Assembly: GCF_900313035.1 (NCBI RefSeq) | Contig: NZ_OMPS01000036.1 | Location: 1-64,000, forward strand | Reading direction: 5' to 3' | Source: Ruegeria sp. EL01 | GTDB taxonomy: Bacteria > Pseudomonadota > Alphaproteobacteria > Rhodobacterales > Rhodobacteraceae | DNA length: 64,000 nt | Part shown: one piece after another, positions 32,388 to 41,535 of the stretch | Position numbering within the stretch: position 1 is the stretch's first letter | Layout: the number at the start of each line of letters is the position of its first letter | Made by a program: the position numbers and the translations under genes | Notes under the pieces: generated by a model | Told to the model about the DNA's origin: nothing | The model's database searches: none | What the model saw: the letters and a program-made list of their open reading frames with translations, nothing else

Positions 32388-33542
32388 ATGATCCGCGATG
32401 CAGAAATGCTTGACCAATTTACCGATGCTGTTCGCCGTTACGTGCGCGAACGGCTTGTGCCGCTAGAAGAGCAGGTGTCCAATGAGGATCAGATCCCCGC
32501 CGAGGTCGTCACCGAGATGAAAGAGATGGGGCTTTTTGGCATATCTATCGCCGAAGAACATAGCGGGCTTGGGTTTACCCTTGAGGAAGAAGTGCGCATC
32601 GCCATGGAATTTGGCCATACTGCACCTGCCTTCCGGTCGGTGTTTGGCACCAATGTCGGGATCGGATCACAAGCGATTTCGATTGATGGCACGCCCGAAC
32701 AAAAGGCCTATTGGTTGCCGCGCTTTGCCTCGGGCGAGACAATTGGCTCTTTTGCACTGACGGAACCGGATGTCGGATCAGACGCGGGGGCGGTGAAAAC
32801 TGCAGCGCGGCCAACCGACGGCGGTTACCTGATCAGCGGCACAAAACGCTACATCACCAACGCCCCACTGGCCGATGCCTTTACTGTGATGGCCCGCACA
32901 GCATCCGATACTGCAGATGCCAGCGGTGTGTCAGCGTTTATCGTTGATGCCAAAAGTGATGGGATTACCATTGGCAAGCCCGAAAAAAAGATGGGTCAGC
33001 AAGGGACAAAAGTGTCTGATGTGATCTTTTCTGATTGTTTTGTCCCAACTGAAAACTTGATTGGGGGCGTTGAGGGTATGGGGTTCAAAACCGCGATGAA
33101 AGTGTTGGACCGCGGGCGCATCCATATTTCGGCGGTATGTATCGGGGTTGCCAAACGGCTGATCCAGGAATCGCTGAACTACAGCAGCGACCGCAAGCAA
33201 TTTGGCAAGCCGATCATTGGTCATCAACTGGTTCAGGCGTTGATTTCCGATTCCATCACTGAATCTCTGGCGGCCGAGGCGCTTATGTTGTCTGTGGCGC
33301 GTGACTATGATGACGGCAAAGATATCAAACTCGAAGCCGCCGCGGCGAAGATGTTCGCCAGCGAAATGGTGGGGCGCGTCGCGGACCGAGCCGTTCAGGT
33401 GCATGGCGGTGCTGGGTACATTTCGGAATACGCGGTTGAGAGGTTTTATCGCGATGTGCGTCTATTTCGAATTTACGAGGGAACCACACAAATTCAGCAG
33501 CTTGTTATAGCACGCGAAGCCATGCGCCGCATAGCCGTCTGA
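32388..33542 (+). CDS. acyl-CoA dehydrogenase
   Basis: A 384-residue flavoprotein of standard size. It has GLFGISIAEEHSGLGF, the FAD-binding SFALTEPDVGSDAGAVKT, GTKRYITNAPLADAFTVMART, RKQFGKPIIGHQLVQ, VQVHGGAGYISEYAVERFYRDVRLFRIYEGTTQIQQLVI. The Glu in YEGT is the catalytic base. In this cluster it probably oxidises cyclohexanecarboxyl-CoA or its ring derivative to the enoyl-CoA (AliB-like role). It follows the reductase by 12 bp. Confidence 0.92.
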   Translation: MIRDAEMLDQFTDAVRRYVRERLVPLEEQVSNEDQIPAEVVTEMKEMGLFGISIAEEHSGLGFTLEEEVRIAMEFGHTAPAFRSVFGTNVGIGSQAISIDGTPEQKAYWLPRFASGETIGSFALTEPDVGSDAGAVKTAARPTDGGYLISGTKRYITNAPLADAFTVMARTASDTADASGVSAFIVDAKSDGITIGKPEKKMGQQGTKVSDVIFSDCFVPTENLIGGVEGMGFKTAMKVLDRGRIHISAVCIGVAKRLIQESLNYSSDRKQFGKPIIGHQLVQALISDSITESLAAEALMLSVARDYDDGKDIKLEAAAAKMFASEMVGRVADRAVQVHGGAGYISEYAVERFYRDVRLFRIYEGTTQIQQLVIAREAMRRIAV

Positions 33543-33572
33543 CATCAGAGAAAACTAGGGGAGGAGACAGAA

Positions 33573-35219
33573 ATGAAGTCGCATACTGGACGGTCGGTTT
33601 TCTTATCGCAGGACCGCATTGAGCGGACAAACGCGGATGGTGCTTGGTTAAACAAGACACTTGCAGAGGTGTTTGATGTTCAGGTTGAAAAAGCACCCGA
33701 CCGCGTTGCGGTGGTGTCATATTCGGATTCGTCAAACAATAAGCGACGTTCGCTGACCTTTCACGAGTTACAATTGATGTCGATGGACATTGCCCGTGAT
33801 CTGACTGCCAAAGGCATCGGTTTGGGCGACATCGTTTCTATGCAATTGCCCAATCGACACGAAGCATTGGCGATTTGTATTGCCTGTGCGCGGATCGGTG
33901 CGGTGGTTAACCCTTTGATGCCGGTTTTGCGCCAGCGCGAATTGGATCATATTCTAAAGCTAACCGAGGCGTCGATTCTTTATGTACCCAATGAATTTAG
34001 GGGCTTTGGTTTTGCGAAGATGGCGCATGAAATTGTAGGTGATGTTCCAACCTTAAAACATGTACAAACCCTCAACACCCATGGGTTTGAGGTGGACATC
34101 ACGGGCGTCGACAATACGAACCCGGATTGGAACGCTCTGATTCCTGATCCCAACGAACTTTTCCAAATCATGTTTACATCGGGAACCACGGGCGAACCAA
34201 AGGGGGTCATGCACACGGCCAACACCCTGTTGGCAAATGTGGTCCAACTTCAACGTCGATTTGAGGTTGATGAACAAGATGTCATTCATTGCCCAACCCC
34301 GGTGGCGCATCAATTGGGCTTTCTTTTTGGTGTTCTTTTGCCGTGTCTTTCGGGTGCACAGGTTGTTTTCCAAGAGGCGTGGCGCAAAGATCAGGCTCTT
34401 GAAATTATCGAAAAAGAGCGGGCTACAATTTGCGTTGGTGCAACTCCTTTCCTTGCCGATCTTGCCACGCATTCTGATCTTGAATCGCATGATATTGACG
34501 CCTTTCGCCTCTTTGTTTCAGGGGGCGCGCCAATTCCATCGGCTTTGGTTGAAGATGGGGTTGAGAATCTTGCCGCCAAGGTCATTTCTGTTTGGGGCAT
34601 GACCGAAGTTTTGGCGATTACAACCGTTCGCCTTGATGATCCAAACGAAAAAGCGTCGGGGTCAGATGGTGCCGCAACGCGCCATGCGGAGATTCGGATT
34701 GTCGACTCCGAAGGGGCGCTTGTTCCAACCGGGGCTGAGGGCAGACTTGAGGCGCGCGGACCGACAATTTGTGTCGGTTACCTAAAGCGGCCTGCGCTTT
34801 TCACGCCAAAGGATGGGTGGTTTGATACCGGCGATCTGGCGCGGATGGACAAAGACAGCTACATCCGCATCACCGGGCGCAGTAAGGATATCATCATTCG
34901 GGGCGGTGAAAATATCCCGGTGGTTGAGATAGAAGGCCTTTTGTTCAAGCACCCCAATATCCACCAAGTTGGGATTGTGGCAATGCCCGATGCGCGTCTT
35001 GGGGAACGGGGATGTGCGTTTGCTACACTAGCCACAAAGGATAAATTGACCCTTCAGGATGTTCAAAAGTTCTTGTTGAACCTAGGCGTTTCGAAATCCT
35101 TCTTGCCTGAGCGGCTGGAAATCGTTGATACGATGCCAATGACGGCCACGGGCAAAATCCAAAAGTTCGAATTGCGGGAAATGGCAAAGATGTTATCGCC
35201 TGAGCAGAGGGCTGGCTAG
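33573..35219 (+). CDS. acyl-CoA ligase (cyclohexanecarboxylate-CoA ligase-like)
   Basis: A 548-residue AMP-forming ligase. The P-loop is IMFTSGTTGEPKGVMHTANTL, then SVWGMTEVLAITTV (A5), GWFDTGDLARMDKDSYIRITGRSKDIIIRGGENI (A7-A8) and TATGKIQKFELR with the catalytic Lys. It would activate the entering acid, with AliA-type ligases in mind. It is convergent with the MarR regulator, and the stop codons overlap by four bases, so the regulator closes the operon. Confidence 0.92.
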   Translation: MKSHTGRSVFLSQDRIERTNADGAWLNKTLAEVFDVQVEKAPDRVAVVSYSDSSNNKRRSLTFHELQLMSMDIARDLTAKGIGLGDIVSMQLPNRHEALAICIACARIGAVVNPLMPVLRQRELDHILKLTEASILYVPNEFRGFGFAKMAHEIVGDVPTLKHVQTLNTHGFEVDITGVDNTNPDWNALIPDPNELFQIMFTSGTTGEPKGVMHTANTLLANVVQLQRRFEVDEQDVIHCPTPVAHQLGFLFGVLLPCLSGAQVVFQEAWRKDQALEIIEKERATICVGATPFLADLATHSDLESHDIDAFRLFVSGGAPIPSALVEDGVENLAAKVISVWGMTEVLAITTVRLDDPNEKASGSDGAATRHAEIRIVDSEGALVPTGAEGRLEARGPTICVGYLKRPALFTPKDGWFDTGDLARMDKDSYIRITGRSKDIIIRGGENIPVVEIEGLLFKHPNIHQVGIVAMPDARLGERGCAFATLATKDKLTLQDVQKFLLNLGVSKSFLPERLEIVDTMPMTATGKIQKFELREMAKMLSPEQRAG

Positions 35220-35695
35220 CCAGCAGCAATCAGGTTCTTTCTGAGACGGTCCAGTAAATGTTGAAACTGGGTCGTTTCTTCCTCTGAAAAACCCGCAAGC
35301 GCCGCGCCATAAAATTCAGAAATACGTAGCTTTAGATCACTCCAAACGGTCCAACCTTTGTCGGTGAGGCGCACCAATCGGGCACGTCCGTCTCTTGTGT
35401 CTTTTACTCGTTCAACTAAACCTTCACGCTCTAACCGCTCAATGACGCCATTTGCGTTTTGCCGGGTCATTTCGAGGAACTTAATCAGTTCTTTTACGGT
35501 CAAGCCATCTTTGGATGACGATCGCGCCAACCCCCCAAGAACAGACCATTGCTGTGTTGTGAGATCAATGTCGGCGGTCCATGCCGTGCCGACACGGTGC
35601 ATCAGGTTCGTTGTCTTAAATAGCCGAAAGAGCAGACGGTTTCGAAGTAAGAACACTGCTTCGATATCTTCACTCGGATTGTGAACATGGCCCAT
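35216..35695 (-). CDS. badR: MarR family regulator (BadR-like)
   Basis: A 159-residue protein from ATG 35695, which is preceded by AAGGAGG, better than the upstream start at 35719. It reads LTTQQWSVLGGLARSSSKDGLTVKELIKFLEMTRQNANGVIERLEREGLVERVKDTRDGRARLVRLTDKG. BadR of Rhodopseudomonas palustris is a MarR protein controlling the BadHI-type cyclohexanecarboxylate operon, and this gene sits in the same cluster type. Control of the shared CAATATATTG sites is inference. The gene label is by analogy. Confidence 0.82.
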   Translation of the reverse strand: MGHVHNPSEDIEAVFLLRNRLLFRLFKTTNLMHRVGTAWTADIDLTTQQWSVLGGLARSSSKDGLTVKELIKFLEMTRQNANGVIERLEREGLVERVKDTRDGRARLVRLTDKGWTVWSDLKLRISEFYGAALAGFSEEETTQFQHLLDRLRKNLIAAG

Positions 35696-35773
35696 AATAC
35701 TGCCCTCCTTGCTGCACATGCAGCTTTACATACTTGGGTAGTCAAGCTGACGGAGTCGTGCAACAATTAATTT

Positions 35774-35798
35774 TATGGCAATATATTGACATAAAATT
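35774..35798. promoter_or_regulatory. operator-like motif upstream of TRAP genes (site C)
   Basis: TATGGCAATATATTG, three bases, then TAAAATT, nearly identical to site A (27088-27112). It lies 41 bp before the DctP start and 79 bp from the MarR start, so it may regulate both the transporter operon and the regulator itself. Confidence 0.7.
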
Positions 35799-35839
35799 GA
35801 ATGTATGCAACGCTCTAAAAGCCCAATGGGAGGAGCACG

Positions 35840-36805
35840 ATGAAAAACTCAATTATGGCTATCGCGATGGCCACCGCCAACTTCGCAGGCCAAGCGTCCG
35901 CAGAAGCAAGCTTGACAGGTGTTAGCTGCTTACCGGAAAATACTTATTTTTCAACTAGGTTTGAAGAGTTTGTCAGGCGCGTAAATGATCGCGGAGACGG
36001 TGTCGTTAAAATCCAATACCTGGGCGGAGCGCCGGCCATCGGTGATCCCTTCACAGTGGGCCAAAGAATTTCTCGTGGTGCGTTTGATATTGGATCATGT
36101 TCCGGAGCATATTACCTCAATACATTGCCAATTGCGGACGCATTCAAATTGCTCGAAGTTGACATGACCGAAGTGCGGGCCAATGGCGGATGGGACTATA
36201 TGGTCGACCTTCACCGTGAAGTGAACTTGCTGCCGGTTGCACGTATGCATACCGGAATTCCCTTCCATCTCTATCTGGCTGACGGGCACACAATTGATAG
36301 CCCTGACCTAAGTGGGCTAAAGTTGCGAGTTGTTCCGATTTACACGAATTTCTTCCTTGAGCAAGGTGCCACAACCCAGCAGACCAGCTCGAACGAGATT
36401 TTTCCGCTGATGGAAAACGGTACAATTGATGGGTACGGTTGGCCGATCACGGGCCTTCGCCCTGGTTGGGAATCCGTCACCAAGTATCGGGTTGATCCGG
36501 GTTTTTACGATGTTGATATCCAGATCGTGGCGAATGCCAGAGTATGGGACGGTTTGCCAGATGATGCACGCACTCTGTTAGAGGAAATCGCGCTGGAACT
36601 TGAAGGGGAAGCTGCCGGATTGGACGCGGTTGATATTGATGCCTCCTTAAGGGCGCAAGAAGGGTTTGGCTTTGAAGTCATTACTCTTGGCGACGACAAA
36701 GCCGAAAATTGGCTTGCAGGGGCTCGTAACGCAGGTTGGGCAGGTATCTCGGAAATCGATCCCGAGCATGCCAAACGTTTGCGTGAAACATTCGCCAGCG
36801 AGTGA
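35840..36805 (+). CDS. dctP: TRAP transporter substrate-binding protein (DctP family)
   Basis: A 321-residue periplasmic protein with a signal peptide of about 20 residues (MKNSIMAIAMATANFAGQASAEA; cleavage after ASA). The domain has STRFEEFVRRVNDRGDGVVKIQYLGGAPAIGDP, the TRAP binder pattern, and SGLKLRVVPIYTNFFLEQGATTQQTSSNEIFPLMENGTIDGYGWP. It captures an organic acid and hands it to the DctQM membrane complex. With the surrounding pathway genes the ligand is probably the alicyclic acid, but this is not visible in the sequence. Confidence 0.9.
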   Translation: MKNSIMAIAMATANFAGQASAEASLTGVSCLPENTYFSTRFEEFVRRVNDRGDGVVKIQYLGGAPAIGDPFTVGQRISRGAFDIGSCSGAYYLNTLPIADAFKLLEVDMTEVRANGGWDYMVDLHREVNLLPVARMHTGIPFHLYLADGHTIDSPDLSGLKLRVVPIYTNFFLEQGATTQQTSSNEIFPLMENGTIDGYGWPITGLRPGWESVTKYRVDPGFYDVDIQIVANARVWDGLPDDARTLLEEIALELEGEAAGLDAVDIDASLRAQEGFGFEVITLGDDKAENWLAGARNAGWAGISEIDPEHAKRLRETFASE

Positions 36806-36866
36806 TGGAAATGTGCATCAGGGCCGCAATGCCTTGGCGCACCCAACCAAACAGCTAGGGGGGCAC

Positions 36867-37394
36867 ATGCCAGCGTCTAATCGAATTTCCACTTTCCTTG
36901 ATTGTTTCTATCACAGTCTCGGCACGTTTCTCGGGCTTGTGATTGCTTTAATTGCATTGGCGATATCTACGGATCTTGGGTTGCGCCGGTTCAACATCGG
37001 GTCAATTGGTGGTGTGCAGGAAGTCGTTGAGTATACCTTGTTCGCATGTGTGTTTTTGGGTGCCCCTTGGGTGCTGCGAACTGGGGGGCACATTCGCATC
37101 GAAATACTTGCGGGTATACTGCCACTAAGAGCGCGCAAAAAATTCGCACGTTTCCTAAGCGGTATTGGCCTCACTGTAACGCTTGCGCTTGTCTATTACG
37201 GGTCTCGAAACCTGATCGACAGCTATGTCCTCAACTCGGCACAACGACAATATTTTGTCATTTACGAATGGTCGTTGTTAGCAATTTTTGTGATCGGCAT
37301 GACGCTTTGTGCATTTGAATTTCTGCGCATGTTGTTGACCGGACAAGAACACCGACCTGGACCGGTCAACACCCCAGATCAAGGAATGAACTGA
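36867..37394 (+). CDS. dctQ: TRAP transporter small membrane subunit (DctQ family)
   Basis: A 175-residue protein from ATG 36867 with four helices, at about 20-41, 55-75, 92-112 and 134-155. The HIRIEILAG stretch after the second helix is typical of DctQ. It overlaps DctM by one base (TGATG). It scaffolds DctM in the inner membrane. Confidence 0.88.
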   Translation: MPASNRISTFLDCFYHSLGTFLGLVIALIALAISTDLGLRRFNIGSIGGVQEVVEYTLFACVFLGAPWVLRTGGHIRIEILAGILPLRARKKFARFLSGIGLTVTLALVYYGSRNLIDSYVLNSAQRQYFVIYEWSLLAIFVIGMTLCAFEFLRMLLTGQEHRPGPVNTPDQGMN

Positions 37395-38725
37395 TGGTTA
37401 TGATCGAATGGTATCTGGCGTTTGGGCTGTTGATCGGTCTGGTCATGGTTCTTTTACTGATAGGTACCTACGTTGCATTTGCTTTTTTTGCAGCAAACCT
37501 TGTGGGGGTTTATGTCTTTCTGCGAGGGGATATTGGCCTCAGCACGATGTCCATCGAGTTTGTCTACTCCGTCGCAAAGTTTAGTTTTGTGCCCGTCGCG
37601 CTTTTTATCCTTATGGGCGAGATATTGTTTCAATCCGGAATGGCCGCACGAGCGATCAAAGCGATTGAACCTGTGATCAAAAATGTACCCGGCCGCCTGT
37701 CGGTGGTATCAATCGCATCCGGCACTGTGTTTTCCGCACTGACCGGCTCAACCATCGCCAACACGGCCATCATGGGCAGCGTGATGTTGCCGGAAATGCA
37801 GCGCCGTAAATACCACCCAACAATCTCAATGGGGCCAATTATGGCCGTGGGGGGGATTGCCATGTTGATCCCGCCGTCAGCCTTGGCCGTGTTGTTGGCC
37901 AGCCTCGCAGAGGGGTCGATCAAAGATTTGCTGTTGGCTGGCATTGTCCCCGGCATTCTTATGGCAATTTCTTTCGCAGGCTACATCGTGATCCGGTGTT
38001 GGGTTTCACCTGAACTGGCTCCTACGTCACCCGAAGATGACATTATCGTTGCCGGAGGGCCATCCCCCTGGCGTGCTGTCATTCGCGATGTTCTGCCGCT
38101 TTTGTCCATTTTCGTTGTTGTTGTCGGCTCGATCATTGGCCGGATTGCCACCCCGGAAGAGGCTGCAGCCCTTGGATGTATCGCCTCTGTTGTTGCTTGC
38201 ATATTCTATCGCCAGTTCGAAGTGCGGACATTCCTTGTTGCACTGCGCGAAACCGCGCGCGTTACGGTGATGATCCTGTTTGTGATTTCGGGTTCGTACA
38301 CTTTTAGCCAGGTCCTGCAAATATCAGGGGCGACAACCGGCTTTCTGCGCTTGCTCGATGGATGGGATTTAACAACAATCACGGCCCTTTTAATCATGAT
38401 CGCCATCCTTTTGGTGTTTGGCGCTTTTATGGACCAAGTGTCGATGATGCTTCTGACACTGCCATTTTTTGTCCCACTTGCGATGGCCAACGGCATAGAT
38501 TTGCTTTGGTTGATGGTCATCATGTTACTGGCAATGGAGATCAGTCTACTTACCCCGCCGTTTGGATTGTTGCTGTTTGTTATGAAAGGCGTGGCTCCAA
38601 AGGGTACGCCCCTTGGCGCGGTTTACCGGGCTGCCCTGCCGTTTCTTGCTCTTGAGCTGTTCGTTCTTGGATTGCTTGTTTTTTGGCCACAAATCGCTAC
38701 CGGCTTACCAAATATGCTAAGATAG
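37394..38725 (+). CDS. dctM: TRAP transporter large membrane subunit (DctM family)
   Basis: A 443-residue protein with about twelve helices. It shows LFILMGEILFQSGMAARAIKAIEPVI, the SIASGTVFSALTGSTIANTAIMGSVMLPEM repeat, MAVGGIAMLIPPSALAVLLASLAEGSIKDLLLAGIVPGILMA, and MDQVSMMLLTLPFFVPLAM plus LTPPFGLLLFVMKG near the end, all conserved in DctM. It is the Na+- or H+-driven permease proper. Confidence 0.93.
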   Translation: MVMIEWYLAFGLLIGLVMVLLLIGTYVAFAFFAANLVGVYVFLRGDIGLSTMSIEFVYSVAKFSFVPVALFILMGEILFQSGMAARAIKAIEPVIKNVPGRLSVVSIASGTVFSALTGSTIANTAIMGSVMLPEMQRRKYHPTISMGPIMAVGGIAMLIPPSALAVLLASLAEGSIKDLLLAGIVPGILMAISFAGYIVIRCWVSPELAPTSPEDDIIVAGGPSPWRAVIRDVLPLLSIFVVVVGSIIGRIATPEEAAALGCIASVVACIFYRQFEVRTFLVALRETARVTVMILFVISGSYTFSQVLQISGATTGFLRLLDGWDLTTITALLIMIAILLVFGAFMDQVSMMLLTLPFFVPLAMANGIDLLWLMVIMLLAMEISLLTPPFGLLLFVMKGVAPKGTPLGAVYRAALPFLALELFVLGLLVFWPQIATGLPNMLR

Positions 38726-38736
38726 GAATCTTTCCC

Positions 38737-39429
38737 ATGGAAGTGAAACCCCCAGTAACCGATGCCCATTCTGCCATAATGACCCGCCGTTCGGTGCGTC
38801 GTTATCTTGATAAACCTGTGCCCAAAGACGCGCTCATGCGGATCATCGAAGGGGCGGGTAGGGCGCCATCCGGGCATAATATCCAGCCCTGGAAATTGTA
38901 TGTCGTATCGGGGCAATCGAAGGCTAATCTGACCGCCAATATCGTTGACGTGGTCAAAAATGGCGACCCAGAAGAACATCAACCTGAATTTGATTATTAT
39001 CCATCTGAATGGATCGAACCATATCTGGGGCGCCGTCGCGCGGTTGGCTATGCGCTGTATGAATCACTTGGTATTACCCGCGAAGACAAGGCAGGGCGTG
39101 ATGCGCAGATGCGCAAGAACTTTGACTTCTTTGGCGCGCCTATTGGTATGTTCGTCACGTTTGATCGTCGCCTGTCCACGGGAACCTATATGGATATCGG
39201 CATGTTCATTCAAAACATCCTAATCGGAGCGCGTAGTGAGGGGCTAGATACCTGCGGGCAGGCGGTCTTTTGTTGGTATCACAATACGATCCGAAAGCAC
39301 CTGCCAATGGCCGATACTGAGCTGTTGGCGTGTGGCCTGTCGTTGGGATTTGCTGATCCTGAGGGCGCGGAGAACGGCCCAATAGCGCGAAAACTACCCG
39401 TCAGTGAGTATACAACGTTTCTTGATTAA
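38737..39429 (+). CDS. nitroreductase family protein
   Basis: A 230-residue FMN-dependent protein from ATG 38737. The fold starts MTRRSVRRYLDKPVPKDALMRIIEGAGRAPSGHNIQPWKLYVV with FMN contacts RRSVR and PSGHNIQPW, and ends with GLSLGFADPEGAENG. No nitro substrate is implied: family members also reduce quinones, flavins and enones, and some oxidise rings. Placed between the transporter and the beta-oxidation genes it may carry out a ring redox step. Confidence 0.9.
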   Translation: MEVKPPVTDAHSAIMTRRSVRRYLDKPVPKDALMRIIEGAGRAPSGHNIQPWKLYVVSGQSKANLTANIVDVVKNGDPEEHQPEFDYYPSEWIEPYLGRRRAVGYALYESLGITREDKAGRDAQMRKNFDFFGAPIGMFVTFDRRLSTGTYMDIGMFIQNILIGARSEGLDTCGQAVFCWYHNTIRKHLPMADTELLACGLSLGFADPEGAENGPIARKLPVSEYTTFLD

Positions 39430-39450
39430 CACCCTGTGGCACCACAATAA

Positions 39451-41535
39451 ATGAGCCCCATCATGATCCAAATGGAAACAGCCGATGTGGCGGACGAGGA
39501 AGGTGTGTTTGTTGCCCCCGGCAAAACAGCCTCGCTAACTGTTCACCAGAATGTCGCCATTCTAACGTTATCTAATGGCCGCCTAAATCTGATTTCTGCA
39601 ACCTTGCGTCAGGACGTTTTAGCATGCCTTGCCATACTGACGGACCTGTCGGTCGACGGCCTGATCCTAACCGCAAGTGGCGACACCTTTGTGGCGGGCG
39701 CCGATGTAAGTGAATTTGGCAAACCCGACGTCCAACCAACCTTGCCCGATGTTGTCAAATCTCTCTGTGATCTGCCCATACCCAGTGTTGCGGCGCTGAA
39801 TGGTCTTGCATTAGGTGGGGGATGTGAACTGGCGCTTGCCTGTACTGCGCGCATAGCTACCGCAACTGCACGCGTGGGTTTGCCAGAGGTCACTCTGGGC
39901 CTTATTCCCGGTGCTGGCGGTACGCAGCTTTTGCCGCGCTTGATTGGCCGACCACTGGCCGCTGAAATAATCACCAGTGGTCAGCCAATTGATGCAACCC
40001 GCGCCCAAAATATTGGCCTGATTGATGCTATTTCCAGCGATCCAGTCTCGCAGGCAATAACATGGATAAAGGCCCAAAAAGGCGTTGCGCGCGCTGCCCA
40101 AAACCCCGAAGCAGATAACGCAGAGGTAGCCTTGTCTGAGATCAAGGAAAAACTTGCAAGGCGCTATACCGGTGCGGCCCCTCTCAAGGCGCTTCATCTG
40201 GTTGAAAGGGCCCTTTCGCTGCCTCTTGCTGAGGGGCTACAGGCCGAGCGCGAGGTTTTCTTGCAGCTAAAATCCTCACCTGAAACCACAGCGTTGCGGC
40301 ATGTTTTCTTTGCCGAACGCCGGGCTGTTAAGACCTCTCAAAAACCAAACCTTCGGGCGGCTTTGGTTATCGGCGGTGGCACTATGGGGGTGGGCATTGC
40401 GTGGACGCTTTTTGCTGCGGGCATTCCGGTTCAAATTCTCGAAACTGACGGGGATGCCGTGGCGCGCGCGCGGCTAAAGCTACAAGAAATCGCCCAAACA
40501 GAGGCCCGTAGTGGGCGGTTTGATGTCGACAAAGCCACCGATGCGATTGCGGCAATTCACGTCGCTGAAACAATCAAAAACCCCAGTGCCATTGGTTTAG
40601 CCATTGAGGCGATCTACGAAAACATGGATGCCAAACGCGCGGTGCTTGAACGGCTGGAAGCAGCCTTGCCGACAGATGCAATTCTGGCGACCAACACGTC
40701 GTATTTGAACCTGTCCCAAATGTCGGAAAACCTGAAACACCGCGACCGGTTTATCGGCCTGCATTTTTTTGCCCCCGCCCATCGCATGAAACTTCTTGAG
40801 GTGGTCGTGCCACCAGAAAGTTCGGGTCAGGTTGTGCATAAAGCCTACGGGCTTGCCAAACGTTTAGGCAAAATCCCAGTCCGGACAGGCATCTGTGATG
40901 GTTTCATTGGCAACCGTATTTTGAAACGTTATCGCAGCGCAATGGAAGCCATCATAACTGACCAAACAACACCGTGGGCCATCGATACCGCTTTGCAGGA
41001 ATTCGGATTCGCGTTGGGGCCGTTTGCGGTGCAGGATTTGTCAGGGTTAGACATTAGTTTCGCCAATCGCGAACGGTTGCGATCTGTTGGGCGGGCACAA
41101 GAAGCGCCTCCATGCTTGGGCGATGACCTTGTTGCAGTGGGGCATCTTGGCCGAAAGACCGGCGAAGGCTGGTATGACTATGCGCAGAAACCACCGCAAC
41201 CATCATCCTTCGTGCGCGGCATGCTGCCTTCGGGGCCGTTGTTGACCAGCGACGTAATTGTTGCGCGTGCCCTTGCCGCTATCACGGCAGAGGCCTCTGA
41301 CATTTTGGCCGAGGGTATTGCCAAACGCGCTGCGCATATCGATCTGGTGCTTATTCATGGCTATGGGTTTCCGCGCTGGCGTGGCGGTCCGCTATTCGCA
41401 TCTGACGCAGTAGGCCTGTCAAAAATCGGCGATGATTTACGTACCATGGGTCAACCCATTCCGCCACTATTGCGTCAGTTAATCGATGCAAACATCCGCT
41501 TTGCAGACTACGACGCCCAACAGGAGAATTCATAG
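39451..41535 (+). CDS. FadB/FadJ-type fused enoyl-CoA hydratase / 3-hydroxyacyl-CoA dehydrogenase
   Basis: A 694-residue multifunctional beta-oxidation enzyme. Residues about 25-210 are crotonase-fold (DGLILTASGDTFVAGADVSEF, LNGLALGGGCELALA, LPEVTLGLIPGAGGTQLLPRL). From residue about 305 comes the dehydrogenase NAD motif (ALVIGGGTMGVGIAWTLFAAG), then DAILATNTSYLNLSQMSE and FIGLHFFAPAHRMKLLEVV with the catalytic His, and a C-terminal helical domain (VQDLSGLDISF). It converts enoyl-CoA to 3-ketoacyl-CoA. The stop overlaps the thiolase GTG start by one base. Start 39451 or 39463. Confidence 0.92.
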   Translation: MSPIMIQMETADVADEEGVFVAPGKTASLTVHQNVAILTLSNGRLNLISATLRQDVLACLAILTDLSVDGLILTASGDTFVAGADVSEFGKPDVQPTLPDVVKSLCDLPIPSVAALNGLALGGGCELALACTARIATATARVGLPEVTLGLIPGAGGTQLLPRLIGRPLAAEIITSGQPIDATRAQNIGLIDAISSDPVSQAITWIKAQKGVARAAQNPEADNAEVALSEIKEKLARRYTGAAPLKALHLVERALSLPLAEGLQAEREVFLQLKSSPETTALRHVFFAERRAVKTSQKPNLRAALVIGGGTMGVGIAWTLFAAGIPVQILETDGDAVARARLKLQEIAQTEARSGRFDVDKATDAIAAIHVAETIKNPSAIGLAIEAIYENMDAKRAVLERLEAALPTDAILATNTSYLNLSQMSENLKHRDRFIGLHFFAPAHRMKLLEVVVPPESSGQVVHKAYGLAKRLGKIPVRTGICDGFIGNRILKRYRSAMEAIITDQTTPWAIDTALQEFGFALGPFAVQDLSGLDISFANRERLRSVGRAQEAPPCLGDDLVAVGHLGRKTGEGWYDYAQKPPQPSSFVRGMLPSGPLLTSDVIVARALAAITAEASDILAEGIAKRAAHIDLVLIHGYGFPRWRGGPLFASDAVGLSKIGDDLRTMGQPIPPLLRQLIDANIRFADYDAQQENS

